Below are positions 1 through 7,431 of a DNA stretch of 25,656 bases, piece after piece. The notes beneath the pieces were generated by a model. It was not told the DNA's origin and made no database searches. It saw only the letters and a program-made list of their open reading frames with translations. The stretch is from DAOUEG01 sp964589285 (GTDB taxonomy: Bacteria > Chloroflexota > Dehalococcoidia > Dehalococcoidales > RBG-16-60-22): the NCBI GenBank assembly GCA_964589285.1, contig CAZPSP010000018.1:1-25656 (forward strand), given 5' to 3'. Both the position numbers and the translations under genes were made by a program. How positions within the stretch are numbered: the stretch's first letter is position 1; each line of letters opens with the position of its first letter.

Positions 1-1630
1 CATCGGCATCCAGATCCAGTGCCGCGAAGATTGGGACACCCTCCAGGAAATGGAAATGATGGGCGGCAAGATCCGCGATACCGAGGACGAGTACGCCGGC
101 GCCATGGGCCGCGATCCGGAATCTAAACTGATGATCTCGCCACGTTATACCAAGGTGCACAGCTACGTTTTGGATTATGAAAAATACGGACCTCCCAAGG
201 ATGACGATAAACTCAATAACGTCGTCATCAGGGTCTGGGGCAGCACCTTCAAACCCGCTTTGAAGAAAGAATGCAAACGTCTCGGCGTGCAGATTTTCGA
301 CCGTGTCATGGCCACATCTCTTCTCACGGAAAACGGCGTCCAGGGCGGCAGGGTCGTCGGCGCAATGGGTTTCAGCGTACGCACCGGAGAAATCTTTGTC
401 TTCAAATCCAAAGCTACCATCATGGCCACTGCGGGGGGCGGCGGTCTCTATACCTTCAGTTCGGAGCTCTGCGGTATTTCCAGCATGGGTTCTCGCAATT
501 CCTCCGGTGAGGGCATCGTCATGGCCTGGAATGCCGGCGCGGAACTCGCCAACATGGAAGCCTCCGGCGTACTTGGCATCGCTACCGGTTTCAAGCACAA
601 GTGGTATTCCGGTGCCGGTGACGCCAGCTACGAAAACGTCCCGCTGGTAGACGCCAATGGCAAACGCCTCCCTCTGCCCACCCAGGGCTGGGAAGACTGG
701 GGCGCCATGGTCGGCATGCCGGGCACGGATGAAAAACTGCGTGAAGCCGTCATGAAAGGCGAGTATGAACTCCCCTTCTACGGCGATTTCCCCGCCATGA
801 GCGACGTGGAACGACGGGCTACCTGGGACCTGATGCTCAAGGAAGAATCTACCACCAAGATCATCATGGACCAATACAACAAACACGGCTACGACGGCAG
901 CCGCGACCTGCTCCAGAGCTACAAGTTCATTGAAGGCAAGAGCCTGCCCCAGTGGGGCGAAGGTGGCCACGGCGGCGCCCTCATCGTGGACTGGAACCTC
1001 AAGACCACCCTCGACGGCCTCTTCGCCGCCGGCGGTTCCATGTTCTCCGCAGAAGACCACAGCTACTGCGCTGCCACCGGCCGTTACGCCGGCCGTAAAG
1101 CCGTTGAATACGCAAAGGCGGCCAAGCAGGGTACTGCGTCCCGCGAGCAGATAGAAAAAGAAAAAGCCCGCATCCTGGCGCCCACCCAGCGGACAAACGG
1201 CATCGAATGGAAAGAACTCAACGTCGGCATCAATAAGGTCATGCAGTACTACGTCAGCGAATTCCGCACGGAAAGGCTGTTCAATATGGCCCTGCAGGCG
1301 CTGGACAAGATCGAGAAGGAACACGTGCCGAACCTCTATGCCATGGACCCGCACAAGCTGATGCGCAGCCTTGAAGACGTCAGCATCCTGAACGTGGCGA
1401 AGATCATGGTCACGGCCATGAAGAACCACAAGTCCAGCAATCCCAGGTTGAACCTGATGCGGATCGACTATCCGCAGATCGACCCGCCTGACAAGATGCA
1501 GTTCTCCACAATTAAGCAGGTGAACGGAAAGCCTGTTTTCAGCTCGCTGCCAATGAGGTTCTTTGGCGATATGAAAAAAAACTATGAGGCTTATAACAAA
1601 GACTATGCCGGCGTTTATAAAGGGAAATAG
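1..1630 (+). CDS. FAD-dependent fumarate reductase/AprA-like flavoprotein, 5' end outside window
   Basis: This is the 3' part of a large flavoprotein; the frame is open from base 2, so the start lies upstream. The family (SdhA/FrdA/AprA) carries FAD and moves electrons to or from a small acceptor with a partner iron-sulfur protein. Visible family marks are a Gly-rich turn (GGGGLYTF), the conserved stretch GEGIVMAWNAGAELANME, a C-terminal FAD-capping motif (AAGGSMFSAEDHSYCAATGR), and a helical C-terminal domain with FRTERLFNMALQAL. The ferredoxin gene 57 bases downstream matches the AprA-AprB type of pairing. APS reductase is possible, but the N-terminal FAD domain is missing and I cannot confirm the active-site residues, so the substrate stays open. 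Flavoprotein class is confident; the exact enzyme is not. Confidence 0.85.
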   Translation, partial: IGIQIQCREDWDTLQEMEMMGGKIRDTEDEYAGAMGRDPESKLMISPRYTKVHSYVLDYEKYGPPKDDDKLNNVVIRVWGSTFKPALKKECKRLGVQIFDRVMATSLLTENGVQGGRVVGAMGFSVRTGEIFVFKSKATIMATAGGGGLYTFSSELCGISSMGSRNSSGEGIVMAWNAGAELANMEASGVLGIATGFKHKWYSGAGDASYENVPLVDANGKRLPLPTQGWEDWGAMVGMPGTDEKLREAVMKGEYELPFYGDFPAMSDVERRATWDLMLKEESTTKIIMDQYNKHGYDGSRDLLQSYKFIEGKSLPQWGEGGHGGALIVDWNLKTTLDGLFAAGGSMFSAEDHSYCAATGRYAGRKAVEYAKAAKQGTASREQIEKEKARILAPTQRTNGIEWKELNVGINKVMQYYVSEFRTERLFNMALQALDKIEKEHVPNLYAMDPHKLMRSLEDVSILNVAKIMVTAMKNHKSSNPRLNLMRIDYPQIDPPDKMQFSTIKQVNGKPVFSSLPMRFFGDMKKNYEAYNKDYAGVYKGK

Positions 1631-1687
1631 GTGCACCGGTTTTGTTTTTATGGGGAAATAACAAGTATATTACTTTAGGAGAAAAAT

Positions 1688-1981
1688 ATGGCTACAGAAA
1701 AAGTAAAAGCGATGCCGAATCCCCAGACCCCGAACCAGCCGGTGATTTTTACCGATAAATGCAACGGCTGCAACCATTGTGTCGAGGTCTGCCAGGTGGA
1801 CGTCTATATACCGAACCCGGTCAAAGGCAAGTCACCCATAATCCTGCATCCGGAAGAATGCTGGTATTGCGGGTGCTGTGCCAATGACTGCCCGCGGCCC
1901 GGCGCCATCGAATTCAACTGGCCGCTCCAGGCGCGAGGTTATTGGAAGAACAAGGCTACCGGAGAGGTCCACCAGATATAG
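1688..1981 (+). CDS. 2x[4Fe-4S] ferredoxin, AprB-like electron partner
   Basis: A 97-residue ferredoxin with two full cluster motifs: Cys25/28/31/35 (CNGCNHCVEVC) and Cys58/61/64/68 followed by Pro (CWYCGCCANDCP). An extra Cys63 sits inside the second motif. The C-terminus continues about 30 residues past the second cluster and is aromatic-rich (FNWPLQARGYW), as in AprB-like subunits that dock on a flavoprotein. A clean Shine-Dalgarno AGGAG (1677-1681) lies 6 bases before the ATG. It follows the flavoprotein gene closely and is probably co-transcribed, passing electrons to or from its FAD. A strong hairpin (2021-2054) lies just after it. Confidence 0.88.
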   Translation: MATEKVKAMPNPQTPNQPVIFTDKCNGCNHCVEVCQVDVYIPNPVKGKSPIILHPEECWYCGCCANDCPRPGAIEFNWPLQARGYWKNKATGEVHQI

Positions 1982-2020
1982 CGGCTGTCTGGCGGAAATC
2001 AGTAACACTCAAAATTTCAG

Positions 2021-2054
2021 GGGTGGCGCGCGCCGGTTCCGGCGCACGCCACCC
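2021..2054 (+). terminator. Strong GC-rich stem-loop after the ferredoxin gene
   Basis: GGGTGGCG (2021-2028) pairs with CGCCACCC (2047-2054). After one mismatch (C2029/A2046), G2030-G2036 pairs with C2039-C2045, leaving a TT apex. The run that follows (TCTATTGTTG) is only moderately T-rich, so it may be a factor-independent terminator or a 3'-end-protecting structure. It separates the flavoprotein/ferredoxin unit from the Nudix gene. Confidence 0.55.
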
Positions 2055-2148
2055 TCTATTGTTGTGGGCGCCCGTCAGGTTCGTTGACCTCCAGCATCGG
2101 GTAGCGCAGGCATCCTGTCCGCGGAATGCCAATCTATCCCTTCTAAAC

Positions 2149-2177
2149 TTGTAGCCATCGGGCAGTTACTCTAATAT
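2149..2177 (+). promoter_or_regulatory. Possible promoter for the Nudix-rlmI pair
   Basis: TTGTAG (2149-2154), a 17-base spacer and TAATAT (2172-2177) resemble -35 and -10 boxes. Initiation would fall only a few bases before the Nudix ATG, leaving almost no leader. A five-codon ATG ORF (2176-2193) overlaps the same start region. Both hexamers are weak matches. Confidence 0.3.
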
Positions 2178-2189
2178 GAGTAAGAAGAC

Positions 2190-2615
2190 ATGACACCTGA
2201 AAGAAAATACTTAGCCAAAAAGCCTCTCAAGGTAGTCGCTGCCGTTATTGAGAACAACGGTAAGGTCCTGATAGCGCGCCGCAAGGAAGGCGGTATCGGC
2301 GGGGATTGGGAATTTCCTGGGGGACAGGTACATGATGGAGAGGCCCCGGAACAGGCTCTGGAACGGGAACTCGCCGAGGAACTCAGCGTCCGCACCCGCA
2401 CCGGGAAACTCGTCTGCTCGGTCCCGTACCGGAGCGAGAGAATTTCCCTCGACCTCCTCGTCTATCGTTCTTCCCTGGAGACCGGAACCTTTACCCTGAC
2501 CGACCACCGGGAAATAGCATGGGTCACGACGTCTGACCTGGACGAATCCATTTTCTCCGCGCCGGACCGGCCGGTCGTCCGCCTTCTGATCGCCGGAGTA
2601 AAGGAAGCACTCTAA
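2190..2615 (+). CDS. Nudix hydrolase, MutT/NudG-like
   Basis: A 141-residue protein with a nearly complete Nudix box: G45-x5-E51-x7-R59-E60-L61-x-E63-E64. Ser66 replaces the usual Gly near its end. The box is preceded by WEFPGG, typical of MutT and NudG, which hydrolyse oxidised or unusual nucleoside triphosphates to monophosphates using Mg2+ held by the box glutamates. The length is normal for a single-domain MutT-like enzyme. Upstream is only a weak Shine-Dalgarno (AAGAAG). Its stop lies 3 bases before the rlmI-like start, so the two are probably translationally coupled. The exact nucleotide substrate cannot be read from sequence. Confidence 0.88.
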   Translation: MTPERKYLAKKPLKVVAAVIENNGKVLIARRKEGGIGGDWEFPGGQVHDGEAPEQALERELAEELSVRTRTGKLVCSVPYRSERISLDLLVYRSSLETGTFTLTDHREIAWVTTSDLDESIFSAPDRPVVRLLIAGVKEAL

Positions 2616-2618
2616 AAT

Positions 2619-3785
2619 ATGGAAAGCGTTATCCTCAAACCCGGTAAGGACAAGGCCGTCCGCAACCGGCACCACTGGATATTCTCCGGGGCCGTTCGCT
2701 CCCTTCCGGAATTCGAGAACGGCAGCCTGCTCCCCGTGGCCAGCGCGGAAGGAGAACCGCTCGGCCATGCCTATTTCAACCGGAAGTCGTCTATCATCGG
2801 GCGGATGGTCAGCTTCGGCTCTGAAGACCCCCGCGATGCCCTCCGCCGCCGTGTCCGCGAAGCCCTGGTCATGCGCCGCAGGTACTTCGATAGAAAAACG
2901 ACCAATGCCTACCGGATTATTAACGCCGAGGGCGACGGCATTCCCGGTCTCATTGCCGATCTCTATAATGACGTCCTCGTCGTCCAGGTAGCCACGCTCG
3001 GCGCCGAGAAACTGAAGCTGTTCCTGCTCGAACTTCTCATCGCCGAACTTGGTCCGCGTACCATCTATGAAAAGTCAGACCTCCCTTCACGCCGCGAGGA
3101 AGGCCTTGCCCCGTATGAAGGGCTTCTCTACGGCGAACCGGCAGGGGAGGTCCGGATAAGGGAGGAGGGGCTGGAGTTTCTGGTTGACATAATCGATTCC
3201 CAGAAGACCGGCTTTTTCCTCGACCAGCGGGAGATGCGCAAGCTTACCCGGGAGTTTGCGGGAGGACGCCGCGTCCTCAATGCTTTTGGCTATACCGGTG
3301 CTTTCTCGGTCTATGCCCTCAAGGGCGGCGCCGTCGTGGTGGATACCCTGGACATCTCTGAAAAAGCCTTGGAACTGGCTCGCAGGAATAGCGAACTCAA
3401 CGAACTGCCAGGAACCTCGGGACAGTTCATCGCCTCGGACGTGTTCGACTTCCTGCGCCAGCCTGACCTGGACTACGATTTCATCATCCTGGACCCGCCC
3501 GCCTTCGCCAAGAAGAAATCGGACGTCGTTCCGGCCTGCCGCGGCTATAAGGACATCAACCGGCTCGCCATCCGGAACGTACGGCCGGGCGGTCTCGTCA
3601 TGACCTGTTCCTGTTCTCACTACATTGATGAACATCTCTTCCGGCAGGTGGTCTTCCAGGCCGCCGCTGAGGCAGACCGCCGCGTCCGCGTCATCCAGCA
3701 GCACCGCCAGGCCATAGACCATCCCGTCAACATCTTCCACCCGGAGACCGCCTACCTCAAGGGATTACTACTGTATGTGGACTAG
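2619..3785 (+). CDS. rlmI: 23S rRNA (cytosine-C5)-methyltransferase, RlmI-like
   Basis: A 388-residue protein, close to the roughly 396 of E. coli RlmI, which methylates C1962 of 23S rRNA. An N-terminal PUA-type RNA-binding region (about residues 1-75, with NRHHWIFSGAV) is followed by a linker domain and a Rossmann SAM-methyltransferase. Visible motifs are the SAM-binding NAFGYTGAFS (221-230), DTLDIS (242-247), motif IV DPPAFAKKK (292-300) and the catalytic-cysteine region TCSCS (329-333). The frame is intact to TAG. A purine-rich GGAGTAAAGGAAG before the upstream stop serves as ribosome site. A related RlmO/YwbD-type target is the main alternative. Confidence 0.87.
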   Translation: MESVILKPGKDKAVRNRHHWIFSGAVRSLPEFENGSLLPVASAEGEPLGHAYFNRKSSIIGRMVSFGSEDPRDALRRRVREALVMRRRYFDRKTTNAYRIINAEGDGIPGLIADLYNDVLVVQVATLGAEKLKLFLLELLIAELGPRTIYEKSDLPSRREEGLAPYEGLLYGEPAGEVRIREEGLEFLVDIIDSQKTGFFLDQREMRKLTREFAGGRRVLNAFGYTGAFSVYALKGGAVVVDTLDISEKALELARRNSELNELPGTSGQFIASDVFDFLRQPDLDYDFIILDPPAFAKKKSDVVPACRGYKDINRLAIRNVRPGGLVMTCSCSHYIDEHLFRQVVFQAAAEADRRVRVIQQHRQAIDHPVNIFHPETAYLKGLLLYVD

Positions 3786-3862
3786 CCGCTTATATTGAGC
3801 CTGTCGAGCCATAGCCCATAAAAATGTTAAAACTCCCCTGCTTTTTTCTTTCTTTACTGTGT

Positions 3863-3868
3863 TATAAT
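3863..3868 (+). promoter_or_regulatory. Perfect -10 box (TATAAT) just upstream of an ATG
   Basis: TATAAT ends 7 bases before the A of an ATG at 3876, so transcription would begin at or next to that start codon. No good -35 hexamer is visible about 17 bases upstream, only a pyrimidine-rich run. It probably drives the region holding the broken oxidoreductase. Confidence 0.45.
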
Positions 3869-3875
3869 CGTACAC

Positions 3876-3995
3876 ATGTTCAAAGTGGGCTCTACGAGTT
3901 TTGAAATTGATTCGGAAAAGGGGTATGCTTCAGTGCGAGAGCCATGGAGTAACATCTCAATCCTGCTTTTGTCTCAGGGTCATTTCTTGTCTTAA
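3876..3995 (+). CDS. Possible leaderless 39-residue ORF, unknown
   Basis: ATG (3876) to TAA (3995) encodes 39 residues beginning MFKVGSTSFEIDSEKG. There is no Shine-Dalgarno, but the TATAAT box 7 bases upstream is the spacing expected for a leaderless mRNA. I do not recognise the protein. It may instead be a short upstream ORF or a gene fragment in front of the FAD oxidoreductase, whose GTG follows 35 bases after its stop. The evidence is position only. Confidence 0.25.
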   Translation: MFKVGSTSFEIDSEKGYASVREPWSNISILLLSQGHFLS

Positions 3996-4030
3996 AAGTT
4001 CGTTTTTTTACACTACTGCTTGGAGGTTTA

Positions 4031-5539
4031 GTGACAGAACGTTCGATTATTATTATCGGGGCTGGATCTGCAGGTCTCAGCGCCGGCTGTTATGCCCGGA
4101 TGAACGGTTTCAAGACCACACTGGTTGAAATGCATGATAAGCCTGGCGGGCTTTGCACTTCCTGGAATTGAGGCGGTTTTCTCTTTGACGGCAGCGTCGC
4201 TGGATTGGCTGGGTCTGCCCCGGGTAATCCTTTGTACCGGTTATGGGAAGAAATCGGTGTAGCGAAGTATTGTCCACTTCACTATCAGGTCGACTTCGGG
4301 AGGATTTGTTTTCCGGACGGAAAAACCATACACGTTTATTCTGATCCTCACAAACTCCAAAAGCACCTTCTTGAGAATTATCCATCGGAAAAAAATGCCA
4401 TCACGTACTTTACCAACGCTCTGAGCTCTATGCTGAAGATAGATGTGCCCTTCAGCTATAAACAGGGGCTGTCCGCGGTGCCAGGGAAAATCTTGACTGG
4501 TTTCTCAACGGTGATGTATTTGCCCGCGATTATCAGGTATGGAAACGTTACTTTGCGGGAACTTATTGAGAAGGTCGATGAACTACGACTGAAGAAAGTG
4601 CTCACAAATCTCGTCCATTTTGGGGGAATCGATGTACCTCTCTTGACCATCCTGCTGCCGCTGGCTTATGCACATCGCAGAATGGCTGGAATACCGGTCA
4701 AAGGCTGGCTTTCATTCGCGCAGGCAATTGAAAGAAGGTTCTTTGAACTGGGCGGAAAAACCGTTTACAATGCGCGAGTCGAAAGGTTGATAGTAGAAAA
4801 CGGAAAAGCCTGCGGTGTGGTTTTATCGGACGGTTCACAGTTGCAGGCAGATATCATCCTCTCGGCGGCTGATGGGCGGTTTTCGAACTGCATATTGCCC
4901 GGAGAGCTTTCCGATGAGGCCTGCTCCCGGTTCACGGTGGAACGTCTCTCTGACCAGCCGGTCCAGGTAAACCTCGGTGTTGAAGATGAAATGCCAGGAA
5001 TCGACGGGCCTGTAACCCTCATTATGGATGAGCCTTTTATTGCAGCGGGCAGGGAACACGCCAGGGTCATCTTTCATACCAAGTACTATGACAATGACTC
5101 AGCTCCAAAAGGAGCCAGCGCTATGACTGTCTTTCTTGATTCCGACTATGCCTGGTGGCAGAGAATCTCTGCAGACAAGGAAAGATATAGAACGGAAAAG
5201 AAGAAAGCTGCCGAAGAAGTAATTCGGGCTATTGCTGCTTATCGGCCAGGATTCGAAAAGAAGGTAAGAGTTATAGATGTGTCTACACCCCTCACCCGTG
5301 AACGCTATACTGGCAACTGGATGGGGGCGATGCAGGCATTCAGACCATCGGAGAACATAATCGGCGCGCTTTTCAATAGAGGAACCGGGTATAAATACCA
5401 GGGTATCGAGGATTACTATATCGCCGGTCAGTGGGCGGAGCCATGGGGCGGTATTACGACTGCGGTACAGTCCGGGCGCAAAGCCGTCTCCGCGATTTGT
5501 AAAGATCACGGAAAGCGTTTCACTACTTCAATCCCGTGA
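4031..5539 (+). pseudogene. CrtI-like FAD oxidoreductase interrupted by one in-frame TGA
   Basis: The frame opens at GTG 4031 with Shine-Dalgarno GGAGG (4022-4026). The N-terminus is a clear FAD-binding Rossmann motif (IIIIGAGSAGLSAG), then LVEMHDKPGGLCTSWN. Codon 47 is TGA (4169-4171), after which the same frame runs on uninterrupted for 455 codons with family features: GGFLFDG, an NPLYRLWEEIG helix, ILSAADG, and the C-terminal FAD motif GGITTAVQSGRKA. Total length of about 502 codons is normal for phytoene-desaturase-like amine/carotenoid oxidoreductases. Relatives usually have a basic residue at codon 47, so CGA to TGA is the simplest change. Translation could restart only downstream, losing the dinucleotide-binding motif. 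A sequencing error or readthrough is possible. TGA terminates other genes here, so global recoding is unlikely. Confidence 0.75.
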
Positions 5540-5672
5540 ACATGCTAGACAGGGAAGGCGGCGCAGCGGAGTGGGGTCTGGCTGCGTAAATGGATTGTAC
5601 CAACAACCAAAACCTTTTGGGTATGACAAATTATTGGGGTATGGTTGAACAAAAAGCTGTGAACACGCGGGG

Positions 5673-6011
5673 TCAATCTATCCTCTTCATCTCCCAGACG
5701 GTGCCCGTCCGGTCCGGGCAATGGACCCGGTAAACCTCCCGGTTCCCGGCATCCCAGGAAGGGACGCCCAGTGCCACCCTCCAGTTATAAAGCTCCAGGA
5801 CATGCTTGAGAGCATAGCAAAGCCCCTGCGGCTGCTGGTAGGGTATCGCATAGATAAACGTATCGCCGACATCATGGGGGCATTGCCCATGCTTTTCTAT
5901 GCATTTTATCTCAATTTTGCCGAGGTTGCGCGTGAATTCATGGTAATCAGCATCCGTGAAATTTTGCATATCGATGTTGAGATTGGATTTTTTCATGCTC
6001 TTTTCTTCCAT
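5673..6011 (-). CDS. TIGR04076-like small protein
   Basis: A 112-residue protein of unknown function. It matches the TIGR04076 pattern as I remember it: a short beta start (IEIKCIEKHGQCPHDVGDTF), a QGLCYALKHVLELY helix and a C-terminal V-x-CPD segment (YRVHCPDRTGTVWEM). Conserved cysteines occur in GQCPHDVGD, GLCYAL and VHCPD, suggesting metal binding or redox chemistry, but no mechanism is established. A GAGGGA ribosome site precedes ATG 6011; an in-frame ATG five codons later is an alternative. It is the last gene of the long minus-strand run and is separated from the previous gene by a 20-bp perfect palindrome. The stop is TGA. Confidence 0.7.
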   Translation of the reverse strand: MEEKSMKKSNLNIDMQNFTDADYHEFTRNLGKIEIKCIEKHGQCPHDVGDTFIYAIPYQQPQGLCYALKHVLELYNWRVALGVPSWDAGNREVYRVHCPDRTGTVWEMKRID

Positions 6012-6049
6012 ACATTATTCCCTCGCCTGCCGGTCAAGTAACTTTCTAA

Positions 6050-6069
6050 ACTTCTTCTCGAGAAGAAGT
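6050..6069. promoter_or_regulatory. 20-bp perfect palindrome upstream of the TIGR04076-like gene
   Basis: ACTTCTTCTC joined directly to GAGAAGAAGT is a perfect dyad with no spacer, 38 bases before the start of the 6011-5673 gene and 66 bases after the stop of the 7356-6136 gene. On the minus strand it is followed by TTTAGAAAGTT. It may be an operator for a dimeric repressor or a weak terminator hairpin with a 4-base loop. Confidence 0.45.
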
Positions 6070-6135
6070 CATTAGTTCCGGAGCTTAAAGTTTTTTAGGA
6101 CACTCTACAGATTGTTCGTTTTATACGGAATACAG

Positions 6136-7356
6136 CTAACCAGGCTTTTGGGATGAAATGGGTAAGCTGTTAAGGAACTCAAGCCAGGCAGAACCCATTC
6201 TTTTTGCCTCTTCACATTTAGCGGCAACAAACTCCGTTAAACGCGTTCTTGCTTCAGCTAGTTTCCCTTCAACCGCTAAGTTACTGACCTCAACTTCCAG
6301 CAATTCAGATTGCGCGATTGTCTGCTGTTCAAAGACTGCGAAAAACCGTGTGATTTCAGACCGATATTCCGGATGATATTCAACCACGGTTCTCAGATTT
6401 TCAAATACCTCAGCCAGGGGATTTCTCCTTGTGCCAGCAATTTGGGGGACTTCATTGATTCCGATGTAAAAAGGCAGGAACGGAGCTATACAGGGTTGCC
6501 CGAATGTGAACCATAAACAACTGAGCAGATCGGTGCAGTGTTCTACAGTGACAGAAAGATGGCATTTAGCCGTGTAATGGACCGAACCATGACAGCAAAC
6601 CGACATTGCGCCGTTTTCCTCCTGAACATAACAGGATTTCTTCTGATCTTCAGGAGAAATGTTTCCATGGTCTCTCCAGACATTCATGAAATAAGGCAGG
6701 GTAATGCCCGTATGGGATGCATATCCATCCGGCGTCTTGGCGCAGGCGAGTTGTGCGCAGTCATATTGATGTTCAATCAGCATCTGCCAGACTCTTTTAG
6801 CCCTGTTGTAGCCGGATCCTATACCCATTTCATACTGTTTCAGTCGTTCGGTAGCCAAAAAATTACCAGTCGCAAAAACCATATCGGTCAAAGGACCATG
6901 AATGGCGTGATTCCCCGGGTCTCCATATTTACAATTGACACCTTCAATATAGAAACCTTCTCTTGGATCAACGATTGTTCTTCCCACGTTGGAGATATAG
7001 CCGTATTCAGTGAAATTCTCTTCCCACATCTGGACATATTCTTGGGCGCTGGCTGCTGTTCTCATCAAATCCGTCAGATAGAGATACTTCGCCTCACCCG
7101 GGTATGGAGGATAATTTTGTGAAAACTTACCGGGTTCCGTGGCGCTGACTCCTTTTTCATTCAAAACTGGTATCTCAAATGTCGGCAGTTCGATGGTGCG
7201 CTCAATGCTGAGATAACGGTAACCCTTTTCAGGGATGGTCAATCTTACCAATATGTGTTCCCAGGACGGCTCCCCGGCGGCTTCATCCCCGTTCTGCGCG
7301 TTCATGTTGCCTTTTTGTGAAGTTAAACCAAGTACCATAGCCGCAGTGCAACTCAT
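6136..7356 (-). CDS. N-terminal-cysteine Ntn-hydrolase, C69/C45-like (copy 2)
   Basis: A 406-residue protein starting MSCTAAMVLGLTS, with Cys3 placed like the catalytic N-terminal nucleophile of Ntn-hydrolases once Met-Ser is removed. Supporting C69/C45-like features are AQNGD after the first strand, NEKG, the YGDPGNHAIHGPLTDMVFAT block, GYNRAKRVW, WRDHG, and FTFGQPCIAPFLPFYIGINE near residue 300. Families C69 and C45 cleave or transfer amide bonds (dipeptides, N-acyl groups); the substrate here is unknown. It has a cytoplasmic look with no signal peptide. AGGAG lies 6 bases before ATG 7356. It is a paralogue of the gene at 13820-12606, and the two bracket the dehydratase/reductase genes. Assignment to the Ntn fold is by motif, not by search. 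Confidence 0.72.
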   Translation of the reverse strand: MSCTAAMVLGLTSQKGNMNAQNGDEAAGEPSWEHILVRLTIPEKGYRYLSIERTIELPTFEIPVLNEKGVSATEPGKFSQNYPPYPGEAKYLYLTDLMRTAASAQEYVQMWEENFTEYGYISNVGRTIVDPREGFYIEGVNCKYGDPGNHAIHGPLTDMVFATGNFLATERLKQYEMGIGSGYNRAKRVWQMLIEHQYDCAQLACAKTPDGYASHTGITLPYFMNVWRDHGNISPEDQKKSCYVQEENGAMSVCCHGSVHYTAKCHLSVTVEHCTDLLSCLWFTFGQPCIAPFLPFYIGINEVPQIAGTRRNPLAEVFENLRTVVEYHPEYRSEITRFFAVFEQQTIAQSELLEVEVSNLAVEGKLAEARTRLTEFVAAKCEEAKRMGSAWLEFLNSLPISSQKPG

Positions 7357-7431
7357 CTTCTTCTCCTTTTAATACGGTAGTGTAGTACCAGGCGCCACAA
7401 CAAACACCCTGTGACCATTTTTAGGCCAGAC

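Noticed and set aside
2211..2768. 185-codon minus-strand frame
   Set aside because: It is antisense to the Nudix and rlmI-like genes, both of which show family motifs.
4169..4171. Selenocysteine at the TGA of the FAD oxidoreductase
   Set aside because: Relatives carry a basic residue at this position, not Cys, and no obvious SECIS-like hairpin follows immediately.
5600..5650. CAACCA / TGGTTG inverted repeat between convergent genes as a terminator
   Set aside because: Only six contiguous base pairs, a long loop and no T-run on either strand.
5721..6041. 106-codon plus-strand frame
   Set aside because: It is antisense to the TIGR04076-like gene, whose cysteine motifs match a family.
6538..7122. 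194-codon plus-strand frame
   Set aside because: It is antisense to the clearly conserved Ntn-hydrolase gene and has no independent ribosome site or family features.
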